Assembly (NCBI GenBank): GCA_046349635.1
Contig: JAXMBX010000007.1
Span: 61,928-125,927 of the forward strand
Source of the DNA: JAXMBX01 sp046349635
GTDB lineage: Bacteria; Planctomycetota; Planctomycetia; Planctomycetales; Planctomycetaceae
DNA: 64,000 bases
Direction: 5' to 3'
Under the pieces are notes generated by a model, which had not been told where the DNA came from, searched no databases, and saw only the letters and a list, made by a program, of their open reading frames with translations. This document shows positions 30,771 to 38,052 of this stretch, piece after piece (position 1 is the stretch's first letter; each line of letters starts with the position of its first letter). The translations under genes and the position numbers were made by a program.

Positions 30771-31775
30771 ATGCCGGAGAGACGGACAACGCCAGCGCGA
30801 CGGCGCGGCTTTACATTGATTGAATTGCTGGTGGTGATTGCGATTATCGGCGTGTTGATTTCACTGCTCCTGCCGGCGGTTCAGCAGGCACGGGAAGCTG
30901 CGCGACGGACGCAGTGCAAGAACAACCTGCACCAGATCGCACTGGCAATTCAAAACTACCTGTCGGCCTATCAGAAAATTCCTCCCTCGGCGACGTTCAA
31001 CGCCACGGGGGCGAGCAGTTCGTGGTCGGTGCATGGGCGGATCCTGTCGTTCATGGACCAGGGGAACCTGCAGGTGGCGGTCGACCTGAGCAAGGGCTGG
31101 TCGGGGCAGATGGCGATCGACGGGCTGCAGGTGCCGCAGTATGCCTGCCCGAGCGATGTGAATTCGTACACGACGCGGACGGACACTTCGCCACGGTTGT
31201 GCCCGACGAGTTACGGAGTGAACTACGGGACGTGGTTCGTGTGGGATCCGACGACGCAGAAAGGTGGAGACGGGATGTTCTTCCCGAACGCGCACCTGGG
31301 GATTGAGTCGATCACCGACGGAGCGAGCAACACGCTGATGATGTCGGAAGTGAAGTCGTGGAGTCCGTATCACCGGAACGTGGCCCCCTCCTCCACGACG
31401 ATTCCCGGTGATGCGCTGACGGTGGCGACCTTCATGACGGCAGTGGGAGGCAACGCCAAGATCACGGAACACACGGAATGGGCGAACGGCCAGGTGCATC
31501 ACTCCGGTTTTACCGCGACGCTAGTCCCGAACAGCAAGGTGAATTGCGTCGTGGGGGGGAAGAGCTATGAGGAGTGCGATTACAACAGTTGGCAGGAGGG
31601 GACGCTGCCTCAGACGCCGTCTTACGCGGCGGTGACGTCGCGGAGCTATCACGCGGGGCTGGTGAACGCGGCGTTGATGGATGGCTCGGTACGGACGATC
31701 AGCGACAGCATTGCGCAGAGCATCTGGCGGGGACTGGCGACCCGTTCGGGATCGGAAAAGATCGACGACTACTAG
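30771..31775 (+). CDS. DUF1559 protein with type IV pilin-like N-terminus
   Basis: 334 residues with a CAGGAG ribosome-binding site 16-21 bases upstream. The prepilin cleavage/methylation motif RRGFTLIELLVVIAIIGVL is intact, followed by the family hallmark LLPAVQQAREAARRTQCKNNLHQIALA. The DUF1559 C-terminal H-X9-DG motif is visible as YHAGLVNAALMDGSVRTI. These proteins are amplified in planctomycetes and are thought to form type II secretion-like pseudopili or envelope components; no individual function is known. The TAG stop is inside the CTAG end of a repeat element. Confidence 0.95.
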   Translation: MPERRTTPARRRGFTLIELLVVIAIIGVLISLLLPAVQQAREAARRTQCKNNLHQIALAIQNYLSAYQKIPPSATFNATGASSSWSVHGRILSFMDQGNLQVAVDLSKGWSGQMAIDGLQVPQYACPSDVNSYTTRTDTSPRLCPTSYGVNYGTWFVWDPTTQKGGDGMFFPNAHLGIESITDGASNTLMMSEVKSWSPYHRNVAPSSTTIPGDALTVATFMTAVGGNAKITEHTEWANGQVHHSGFTATLVPNSKVNCVVGGKSYEECDYNSWQEGTLPQTPSYAAVTSRSYHAGLVNAALMDGSVRTISDSIAQSIWRGLATRSGSEKIDDY

Positions 31776-31866
31776 CATTGGATGCTTTTGCGTCGCGTCA
31801 ACAATCAAACATTTTACCAAGAGTATCGCCGCGACAGACGCTACACATAAAGTCGATGCGATCTAG
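31772..31866. repeat. MITE-like ~95-bp element
   Basis: Runs CTAG to CTAG (31772-31775 and 31863-31866), with core TTGCGTCGCGTCAACAATC and CCGCGACAGACGCTACACA. The left CTAG contains the DUF1559 stop codon TAG (31773-31775). The inverted ends are more diverged than in the 28005 copy. Confidence 0.85.
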
Positions 31867-32405
31867 TAAGCCATTCTCGTCGATTTGAACTCTGCTCTTG
31901 TGCTGGCGCACACAGGTACCCGGGGTACCGGGAACCTGTGCCACCCGACCGAGTGTGGATTGGGGCGTCGGAGGGTGGTTTCAGAGACGTTCAAAAGTTT
32001 GTCGCCTGGTCGTGTTGAAGATATCCAGCGACTGCACTGCTGAACCGCTGCGCGGATTCCGCAGTGGTACCCATCAAACGGAAAGCGGTGCAGGTGCAAG
32101 AGACGTTTGGTATCCAGTGAATCCATGCCCACCCTGCACCTGAGGGTGCGAAGTGGGCATGCCACCCAAGAGACGCAATTCCCTCTGGTGCTGCGCACCC
32201 ACACGCCGAAGTACCGGCGAGTGGGTCACCCGCGAAGGGGGGCATTTTTCCGATTTCGCGATATCTTCGTGGAAGCTCAGGAATCTCGTTAGTAAGATGC
32301 GGGGACCGGATCACGATTACTGTCCCTAGGAGGGGAGAGTGAATTCACCGGCGTGGAGGTCCGGGACAACGTGCGCCCCAAGTGCTACTTAGCGAGGAGT
32401 CATCC
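31867..32405. repeat. Repeat cluster upstream of a sulfatase
   Basis: Contains the 'GCGCACACAGGTACCC...GGGAACCTGTGCCACC' family (31903-31945), the CACTGCTGAACCGCTGCGCGG-type hairpin (32034-32071), the ATGCCCACCCTGC...GTGGGCATGCCACCC stem-loop (32123-32169) and a 'CACACGCCGAAGTACCGGCGAGTGGG' copy (32190-32230). The last ~100 bases form the sulfatase leader with a GCGAGGAG ribosome-binding site at 32392-32399. Confidence 0.7.
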
Positions 32406-34181
32406 ATGATACGACGAAACCACATCAGCGTGATTGCCATGATGGCGATCGGCAGTCTGCTGGGATACGCAGCAGCAGAAGGGACACTCAATCCCGCGAG
32501 ATGGGTGCCTGCGGCCCACGCCGCGGCTCCGGCACCGGTGCCCGCGGTGTCCGAAGTGGCAGCCAAGCAAGAGGGGTGCTGCAAGGGGGTCAATAAAAAC
32601 GAACTGCTGGCATTGGCGGCGCACAACAATAACGTGGCCGCAGCCGCGCAGAAAACGGGTGAGAAGCCGAACATCGTCATCATCTGGGGTGATGATATCG
32701 GCCAGTCGAACGTCAGCGCCTACACGATGGGCCTGATGGGGTACAAGACTCCGAATATTGACCGGATCGCCAAGGAAGGAATGATCTTCACCGACTACTA
32801 CGGGGAGCAGAGCTGCACGGCGGGACGGGCGTCGTTCATTACCGGGCAGCACGGGATGCGGACGGGGCTAACGAAGGTGGGGATGCCGGGTGCGAAGGCC
32901 GGACTGCAGAAAGAGGACCCGACGATTGCCAACCTGCTGAAAGCGCAGGGATACGGCACCGCGCAGATCGGGAAGAACCACCTGGGTGACCGGAACGAGT
33001 TCCTGCCCACGGTGCACGGATTCGACGAGTTCTACGGGAACCTGTATCACCTGAACGCGGAAGAAGAGCCGGAACTTCCCGACTACCCGAAAGATCCGGA
33101 GTTCAGGAAGAAATTTGGCCCGCGAGGGGTACTGGAATGCAAGGCGACCGACGTGGACGACGAGACGGTGGATCCGCGGTTCGGCAAAGTCGGGAAGCAG
33201 ACGATCAAGGACACGGGGCCCTTGACGAAGAAGCGAATGGAAACGATCGACGACGACATCGCCGCGCGATCGGCGGCCTACATCAAGAAGCAGGCGGAGG
33301 CCGGTCATCCATTCTTTCTGTGGGTGAACTTCACTCACATGCACTTCCGGACGCACGTGAAGCCCGGGAGCAAGGGCCAGGGCGGAAAGTGGTTGAGCGA
33401 GTACGTCGATGTGATGATCGACCACGACAAGAACGTGGGGACAGTGCTGAAGGCGCTGGACGACGCGGGGATCGCGGACAACACGTTCGTGATGTACAGC
33501 ACGGACAATGGCCCGCACATGAACACGTGGCCGGACGGGGCGATGACGCCGTTCCGGAACGAGAAGAACTCGAACTGGGAAGGGGCATACCGGATTCCGT
33601 GCATGGTGCGGTGGCCTGGGAAGATCAAGGCGGGGAGCGTGTCCAACCAGATTGTGTCGCACAACGACTGGCTCCCGACACTCGTGGCGATCGCGGGGGA
33701 TTCGGATATCACGGAGAAACTGCTGAAGGGGCACCAGGTGGGAGACACGACCTACAAGGTGCACCTCGACGGATATAACCTTGTCCCGTATCTGACGGGA
33801 GAGACCGAGAAGAGCCCGCGGGAGTCATTTATCTACTGCAACGATGACCAGCAGATCACTGCATTGCGTTACAGCCACTGGAAGCTCGTGTTCCTGGAAC
33901 AGCGTGCGCCGGGGACATTGCGGGTGTGGGCCGAACCGTTTACGACGCTGCGTTTTCCGAAGCTCTTCAATCTGCGGACGGATCCTTACGAGCGAGCGGA
34001 CATCACGTCGAACACGTACTACGACTGGGTGATGGACCATGTCTTCCTGTTCTTGCCGGCGCAGGGGTTTGTGGGGAAATTCCTGGAGACCTTCAAGGAA
34101 TTTCCGCCACGGCAGAAGGCGGACAGCTTCAACCTGGACGAGGTGATGAAGAAGCTGCAGGAAGGTGGGGGGAGCAAGTGA
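32406..34181 (+). CDS. Arylsulfatase (formylglycine-dependent sulfatase)
   Basis: 591 residues, exported by an N-terminal hydrophobic leader (MIRRNHISVIAMMAIGSLLGYAAA). The start at 32406 follows a good GAGGAG site. Residue Cys137 lies in CTAGR, the motif converted to formylglycine, and Asp96-Asp97 (IVIIWGDDIGQ) are calcium ligands. GKNHLGD, WVNFTHMHF and YSTDNGPH are further conserved active-site blocks. It probably removes sulfate esters from sulfated polysaccharides or small aryl sulfates in the periplasm; the substrate cannot be predicted. The C-terminal half (YCNDDQQITALRYSHWKLVF) matches the class with two-domain architecture. A strong terminator follows. Confidence 0.95.
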   Translation: MIRRNHISVIAMMAIGSLLGYAAAEGTLNPARWVPAAHAAAPAPVPAVSEVAAKQEGCCKGVNKNELLALAAHNNNVAAAAQKTGEKPNIVIIWGDDIGQSNVSAYTMGLMGYKTPNIDRIAKEGMIFTDYYGEQSCTAGRASFITGQHGMRTGLTKVGMPGAKAGLQKEDPTIANLLKAQGYGTAQIGKNHLGDRNEFLPTVHGFDEFYGNLYHLNAEEEPELPDYPKDPEFRKKFGPRGVLECKATDVDDETVDPRFGKVGKQTIKDTGPLTKKRMETIDDDIAARSAAYIKKQAEAGHPFFLWVNFTHMHFRTHVKPGSKGQGGKWLSEYVDVMIDHDKNVGTVLKALDDAGIADNTFVMYSTDNGPHMNTWPDGAMTPFRNEKNSNWEGAYRIPCMVRWPGKIKAGSVSNQIVSHNDWLPTLVAIAGDSDITEKLLKGHQVGDTTYKVHLDGYNLVPYLTGETEKSPRESFIYCNDDQQITALRYSHWKLVFLEQRAPGTLRVWAEPFTTLRFPKLFNLRTDPYERADITSNTYYDWVMDHVFLFLPAQGFVGKFLETFKEFPPRQKADSFNLDEVMKKLQEGGGSK

Positions 34182-34204
34182 GGTGTTGAGGCGATTCTGA
34201 GATT

Positions 34205-34236
34205 GCGGCCGGGAGTTATTCCCGGCCGCTTTTTTT
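34205..34236 (+). terminator. Rho-independent terminator of the sulfatase gene
   Basis: Perfect 10-bp GC stem GCGGCCGGGA / TCCCGGCCGC with a five-base loop, directly followed by seven T. It lies 23 bases after the stop codon. Confidence 0.95.
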
Positions 34237-34616
34237 GTGCGCCGGGCAAGTCAGTCGCGTTCACATAAGTCCCTCTTGTGCCTGCGGCACCCACACGCCG
34301 GAGTACCGGCGTATGGGCCACCCAATCACCGGCGTTCAGCGTCGGTTTTCATGCGGACGCACAAGGCGCAAGGAAGTGTGCCTGGCGGCACCCAACCGCG
34401 AGGCGGTCGGGCCACCCTGGGGCGAGAAAGAGATCACCGTTCAGGAATGTTCTACTTTTGGATATTCTGGCACTACGGATAGTGGACTGAGGATTCACGG
34501 GCCACAATGCAGGGCCACGAAAATTTCTCAACATACTGAAATAAAATGACTTACACATTTATTTCAGCCTGGGACAGGGGAGACAAAAAATTTGTGGATG
34601 AGGGTTGTTTTTGCTC
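34237..34616. repeat. Repeats between sulfatase and recA promoter
   Basis: A copy of the 'CTTGTGCCTGCGGCACCCACACGCCGG...CCGGCGTATGGGCCACCC' family lies at 34268-34325, followed by the 'CACAAGGCGCAAG...GTGTGCCTGGCGGCACCCAACCGCGAGGCGGTCGGGCCACCC' family at 34365-34420 (also near 46225 and 50480). The rest, to the recA promoter, is AT-rich without visible features. Confidence 0.7.
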
Positions 34617-34644
34617 TTGCCGGTTAAATTTCGATAGCTATACT
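34617..34644 (+). promoter_or_regulatory. Sigma-70-type recA promoter
   Basis: TTGCCG (-35, 34617-34622), a 16-base spacer and TATACT (-10, 34639-34644). The predicted transcription start is near 34651, inside the SOS box. Confidence 0.75.
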
Positions 34645-34660
34645 GTCGATGTGTACAGTA
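34641..34660 (+). promoter_or_regulatory. LexA operator (SOS box) of recA
   Basis: TACTG-N10-CAGTA with perfect palindromic arms, extended to TACTGT/ACAGTA. This is the consensus known for enterobacterial LexA. It overlaps the -10 box and start point, the ideal place for repression. Planctomycete operators may differ, so regulation by the local LexA is inferred from position and symmetry. Confidence 0.8.
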
Positions 34661-34735
34661 CTGGAAGTTGAACGAATCAGAACGGCCTGTTCGCCGCACT
34701 CAACACCCAAAAACATTCGCAAGGAGAGAAGTCCC

Positions 34736-35803
34736 ATGGCTAAATCCAAGAAAGTTGTCGAAGAAACCGCTGATCAGCAGATGCTGAACAACACCGTCGG
34801 CCAGATCGAGAAGGCGTTCGGAAAAGGGTCGATCATGCGGCTGTCGGACACCTCCTTCGAGCCGGTGCAGGGGATTCCGACGGGGGCACTGTCGCTGGAC
34901 CTGGCGTTGGGAGGGGCGGGATTGCCGCGGGGACGAATCATTGAATTGTTCGGTCCGGAATCGAGCGGTAAGACGACCCTGGCCTTGAACGCGATTGCCC
35001 AGGCTCAGAAGCAGGGTGGGATTGCGGCGTTCATCGACGCGGAACACGCGCTGGACCCGACGTGGGCGAAACGGCTGGGAGTGAACCTGGAAGACCTGCT
35101 GGTGAGCCAGCCTTCGCACGGTGAAGAGGCTTTGCAGATCGCGGAGATGCTGATCAAGTCGAACGCGGTGGACGTGATTGTGATCGACTCGGTGGCGGCT
35201 CTCGTGCCGAAGAACGAACTGGACGGGGAAATCGGGGATTCGCACGTCGGGTTGCAGGCGCGGATGATGAGCCAGGCGATGCGAAAGCTGACGGGTGCGA
35301 TCGCGAAGGCGAAGACGTGCGTGATCTTCATCAACCAGATCCGGGAAAAGATCGGGGTGATGTTCGGGAGTCCGGAAACGACCCCCGGCGGCCGGGCGTT
35401 GAAGTTCTACAGTTCCTGCCGTCTGGATGTCCGCCGTCTGAATGTGCTCAAAGAGGGTGAGAACATGATCGGGATGCGGATGAAGGTGAAGATTGTCAAG
35501 AACAAGGTGGCGCCTCCGTTCCGCGTGGCGGAATTCGACCTGCTCAACGCAAGCGGGATCAGTTGGGAAGGTGACGTGCTCGACATGGCGATTGCGGCGG
35601 GAGTGATCGACAAGAGCGGGACGTGGCTGAGCTACGGCGGCGAAAAGCTGGGGCAGGGTCGCGAGAAGGCACGGCTGGCGTTGATGGAAAATCCGCAGCT
35701 CACGAAGGAACTGGCGGACAAGGTGCTGGCGTTGCACAAGTCGAAGGATGTTGAAGAAGTTCCCGAACCGGAAACGGTCGGAGCGGCGGCCGATGAAGAG
35801 TAA
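34736..35803 (+). CDS. recA: Recombinase RecA
   Basis: 355 residues from MAKSKKVVEE, with AAGGAGAG placed 8 bases upstream; the longer frame from 34649 would start inside the transcribed leader. Walker A is GPESSGKTT (73-81), Walker B appears as VDVIVIDSVAAL, and the L2 region GSPETTPGGRALKFYSS is conserved. RecA drives homologous recombination and stimulates LexA self-cleavage. The acidic C-terminal tail (EEVPEPETVGAAADEE) is normal. The gene is under an SOS box and overlaps the start of a second sulfatase gene by 11 bases. Confidence 0.98.
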   Translation: MAKSKKVVEETADQQMLNNTVGQIEKAFGKGSIMRLSDTSFEPVQGIPTGALSLDLALGGAGLPRGRIIELFGPESSGKTTLALNAIAQAQKQGGIAAFIDAEHALDPTWAKRLGVNLEDLLVSQPSHGEEALQIAEMLIKSNAVDVIVIDSVAALVPKNELDGEIGDSHVGLQARMMSQAMRKLTGAIAKAKTCVIFINQIREKIGVMFGSPETTPGGRALKFYSSCRLDVRRLNVLKEGENMIGMRMKVKIVKNKVAPPFRVAEFDLLNASGISWEGDVLDMAIAAGVIDKSGTWLSYGGEKLGQGREKARLALMENPQLTKELADKVLALHKSKDVEEVPEPETVGAAADEE

Positions 35804-37328
35804 TCGTCGCTCGTCGATGTGGCAGCGGGGACAGTCCCGGCTGGCGTGGCTCGCAGCCGGGGTGATGCTGTGTTGTGGACTGACCGCAGCGATTAACGCT
35901 GCGGAACGTCCGAACATCGTGATCATCCTGGCGGATGACATGGGGATCGGGGATCCGGGTTGTTTCAATCCGCAGTCGAAGATTCCCACGCCGAACATTG
36001 ACCGGCTGGCTCGGGAAGGGATGCGGTTCACGGACGCGCACGCGGCGGGTTCGGTGTGCATCCCTTCGCGGTACGGTCTGTTGACGGGGCGGTATCCGTG
36101 GCGGGGGTCGGACAACGGCCGGCTGCGGATTACCGACGGCCCGGTGATTGAGAACGGGCGGGTGACCCTCCCTGCCCTGCTGAAGCAGGCGGGGTATCGG
36201 ACGGCGATGGTGGGCAAGTGGCACCTGGGGTATGAGCAGGGGACGAAGTACGACTATGCGCAGCCGTTCCGGAGCGGGCCGATCGATCGCGGGTTCGATA
36301 CGTTCCTGGGGATTTCGGCATCGACGGATATTCCGCCTTACTTCCTGCTGCGGCAGGACAAGGTGTTGACGGCTCCAACGCTGAAGATCGCGGAGCATCA
36401 TTCCCCCGGGTGGGCGCTGACGCAGGGGGAATTCTGGCGGGCGGGGGAGATTGCTCCGGACCTGAAGCTGGAGGAGGTGCTGCCGCTCTTTGTGCAGGAG
36501 GCGGAAACGGAGATCAAGAAACAGAAGAGGGATGCGAAGCCGTTCCTGTTGTATGTCGCGTTCACGGGGCCGCACACGCCGTGGCTGCCGTCGAAGGAGT
36601 TTCAGGGGAAGACGTCGATCGGGATGTACGGAGACTTCGCGGCGAACGTGGATGCGGGGGTGGGGCGAATTCTGGCGACGCTGGAACAACAAGGATTGAA
36701 AGAGAACACGCTGGTGATTTTCACGAGCGATAACGGGCCGATGTGGTTTCCGCAGGATGTCGTGAAGTATGGGCATGCGAGTGCGGGGATCTATCGGGGA
36801 ATGAAGGGGGATGCGTGGGAGGGAGGGCACCGGATGCCATTTATTGCCCGGTGGCCGGGTCACATCAGGCCGGGGACGAGTTGCGGAGAGACGATCTGCC
36901 TGACGGACCTGACGGCGACGTGTGCGGCGATCACGGAGACCCCCCTGCCCGACCAGGGGGCGGAGGACAGTTATTCGTTGTGGCCGTTGTTCAAGGGGGG
37001 CGAGAAATTTGAGACGCCACGGCCGGGGGTGCTGCATCTGTCATCACGCGGGGTGGTGTGTCTGCGGGCGGGGGACTGGAAGCTGATCCCGGCGGTGGGG
37101 AGCGGAGGATTCAGTCCTGCGGATAAGAATGCTCCCGTCGAAACGGACCCGTTGGTTAAGGGGCAGCTTTACAACCTGCGCACGGATCCTTCTGAGCAGA
37201 GGAATCTGTGGAAGGACCGGCCGGAGGTGGTGGAGCGGATGGTGAGGTTGCTGGAGGAGTGCAAGGCGAAGGGAAGGACGCGGTTAGGGGGAGGTAGAGA
37301 TTGTCACAGGTGGCGCAGGCTGATTTGA
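35793..37328 (+). CDS. Arylsulfatase A-like sulfatase
   Basis: 511 residues from ATG 35793, which overlaps the last codons of recA; an alternative ATG at 35817 gives a cleaner signal peptide (MWQRGQSRLAWLAAGVMLCC). The formylglycine Cys89 lies in CIPSR, followed by the LLTGRYPWR signature; Asp48-Asp49 (ILADDMG) are metal ligands, and GKWHLGYE, TGPHTPW and FTSDNGPMW are further active-site blocks. A periplasmic sulfatase for arylsulfate or sulfated glycans is likely. Coupling to recA is unusual and probably means read-through transcription rather than functional linkage. The last residues (GGGRDCHRWRRLI) run into a repeat copy. Confidence 0.94.
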   Translation: MKSNRRSSMWQRGQSRLAWLAAGVMLCCGLTAAINAAERPNIVIILADDMGIGDPGCFNPQSKIPTPNIDRLAREGMRFTDAHAAGSVCIPSRYGLLTGRYPWRGSDNGRLRITDGPVIENGRVTLPALLKQAGYRTAMVGKWHLGYEQGTKYDYAQPFRSGPIDRGFDTFLGISASTDIPPYFLLRQDKVLTAPTLKIAEHHSPGWALTQGEFWRAGEIAPDLKLEEVLPLFVQEAETEIKKQKRDAKPFLLYVAFTGPHTPWLPSKEFQGKTSIGMYGDFAANVDAGVGRILATLEQQGLKENTLVIFTSDNGPMWFPQDVVKYGHASAGIYRGMKGDAWEGGHRMPFIARWPGHIRPGTSCGETICLTDLTATCAAITETPLPDQGAEDSYSLWPLFKGGEKFETPRPGVLHLSSRGVVCLRAGDWKLIPAVGSGGFSPADKNAPVETDPLVKGQLYNLRTDPSEQRNLWKDRPEVVERMVRLLEECKAKGRTRLGGGRDCHRWRRLI

Positions 37329-38052
37329 AGTGGTGCCTGTGGCTGCGCCACCCAGGTAGGTCGCACACGACCAACCTGGGCTACACGGCGGAGGGAACAC
37401 TGCTGAGCCGAGTACGGCTCGGCAGTGGCACCCCAGAAGTCGAAGTCGAGTTGAAGTTGCCTCTTGTGCTGGCGCACCCACACGCCGCGTTGCGGCGTGT
37501 GGGCCACCCGAAACACTGAAAGATCAGAACTCAGAGACACTTGGACGGCCCCCTCACCCGAAAGAGGCGGACTATCGCCTCGTAAGACCTGACGCCTTGT
37601 CAGGTCTTACTTCGTTGATCCCATCGGGGGGGAGAGGGTGAATGCAGGGGACTCTCGTCGATTTGAAATGATGGTCCGGACAGCGGACCCTACTGGATCG
37701 TCTAACTTTATTTGTCCCGCATTCATATCAACGGTGTCATACGCGTACATGCCCGCCCTGCTCGCGCGATGCGGGCATGCCACCCAGAAAGGGACAAATA
37801 CCTATGGACGGTCTACCACAAAACGAAACACGCCAAACGCGGCTTGGATGTCCATGACGTCAGGCACAGCCTGACCTACTAGTCTGACTACGCTTACTTG
37901 GCAGGCGATATATAAACACTCAAAGTCGAACGCACACATGCCCACCCTGCTTCGCACGCCGATAAAATCGTGCATAGCACGATGTAGGCATGCCACCCAA
38001 AACACCTGACAAATAAGCGTAGACGATCTACTACAAATTCGCCTACGGCAAA
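37329..38052. repeat. Dense repeat array, no gene
   Basis: In order: 'GTGGCTGCGCCACCCAGGTAGG...CCAACCTGGGCTACAC' (37325-37385), CACTGCTGAGCCG-AGTA-CGGCTCGGCAGTG (37399-37431), 'CTTGTGCTGGCGCACCCACACGCC...GGCGTGTGGGCCACCC' (37461-37510), a GTAAGACCTGAC inverted repeat with 'GGGGGGGAGAGGGTGAA' (37582-37645), 'GATGGTCCGGACAGCGGACCC' (37670-37690, also at 59738), and two stem-loops of the ATGCCC/GGGCATGCCACCC family with the trailer GACAAATA...GTAGACGATCTACTAC (37748-37820; 37938-38035). Confidence 0.8.
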
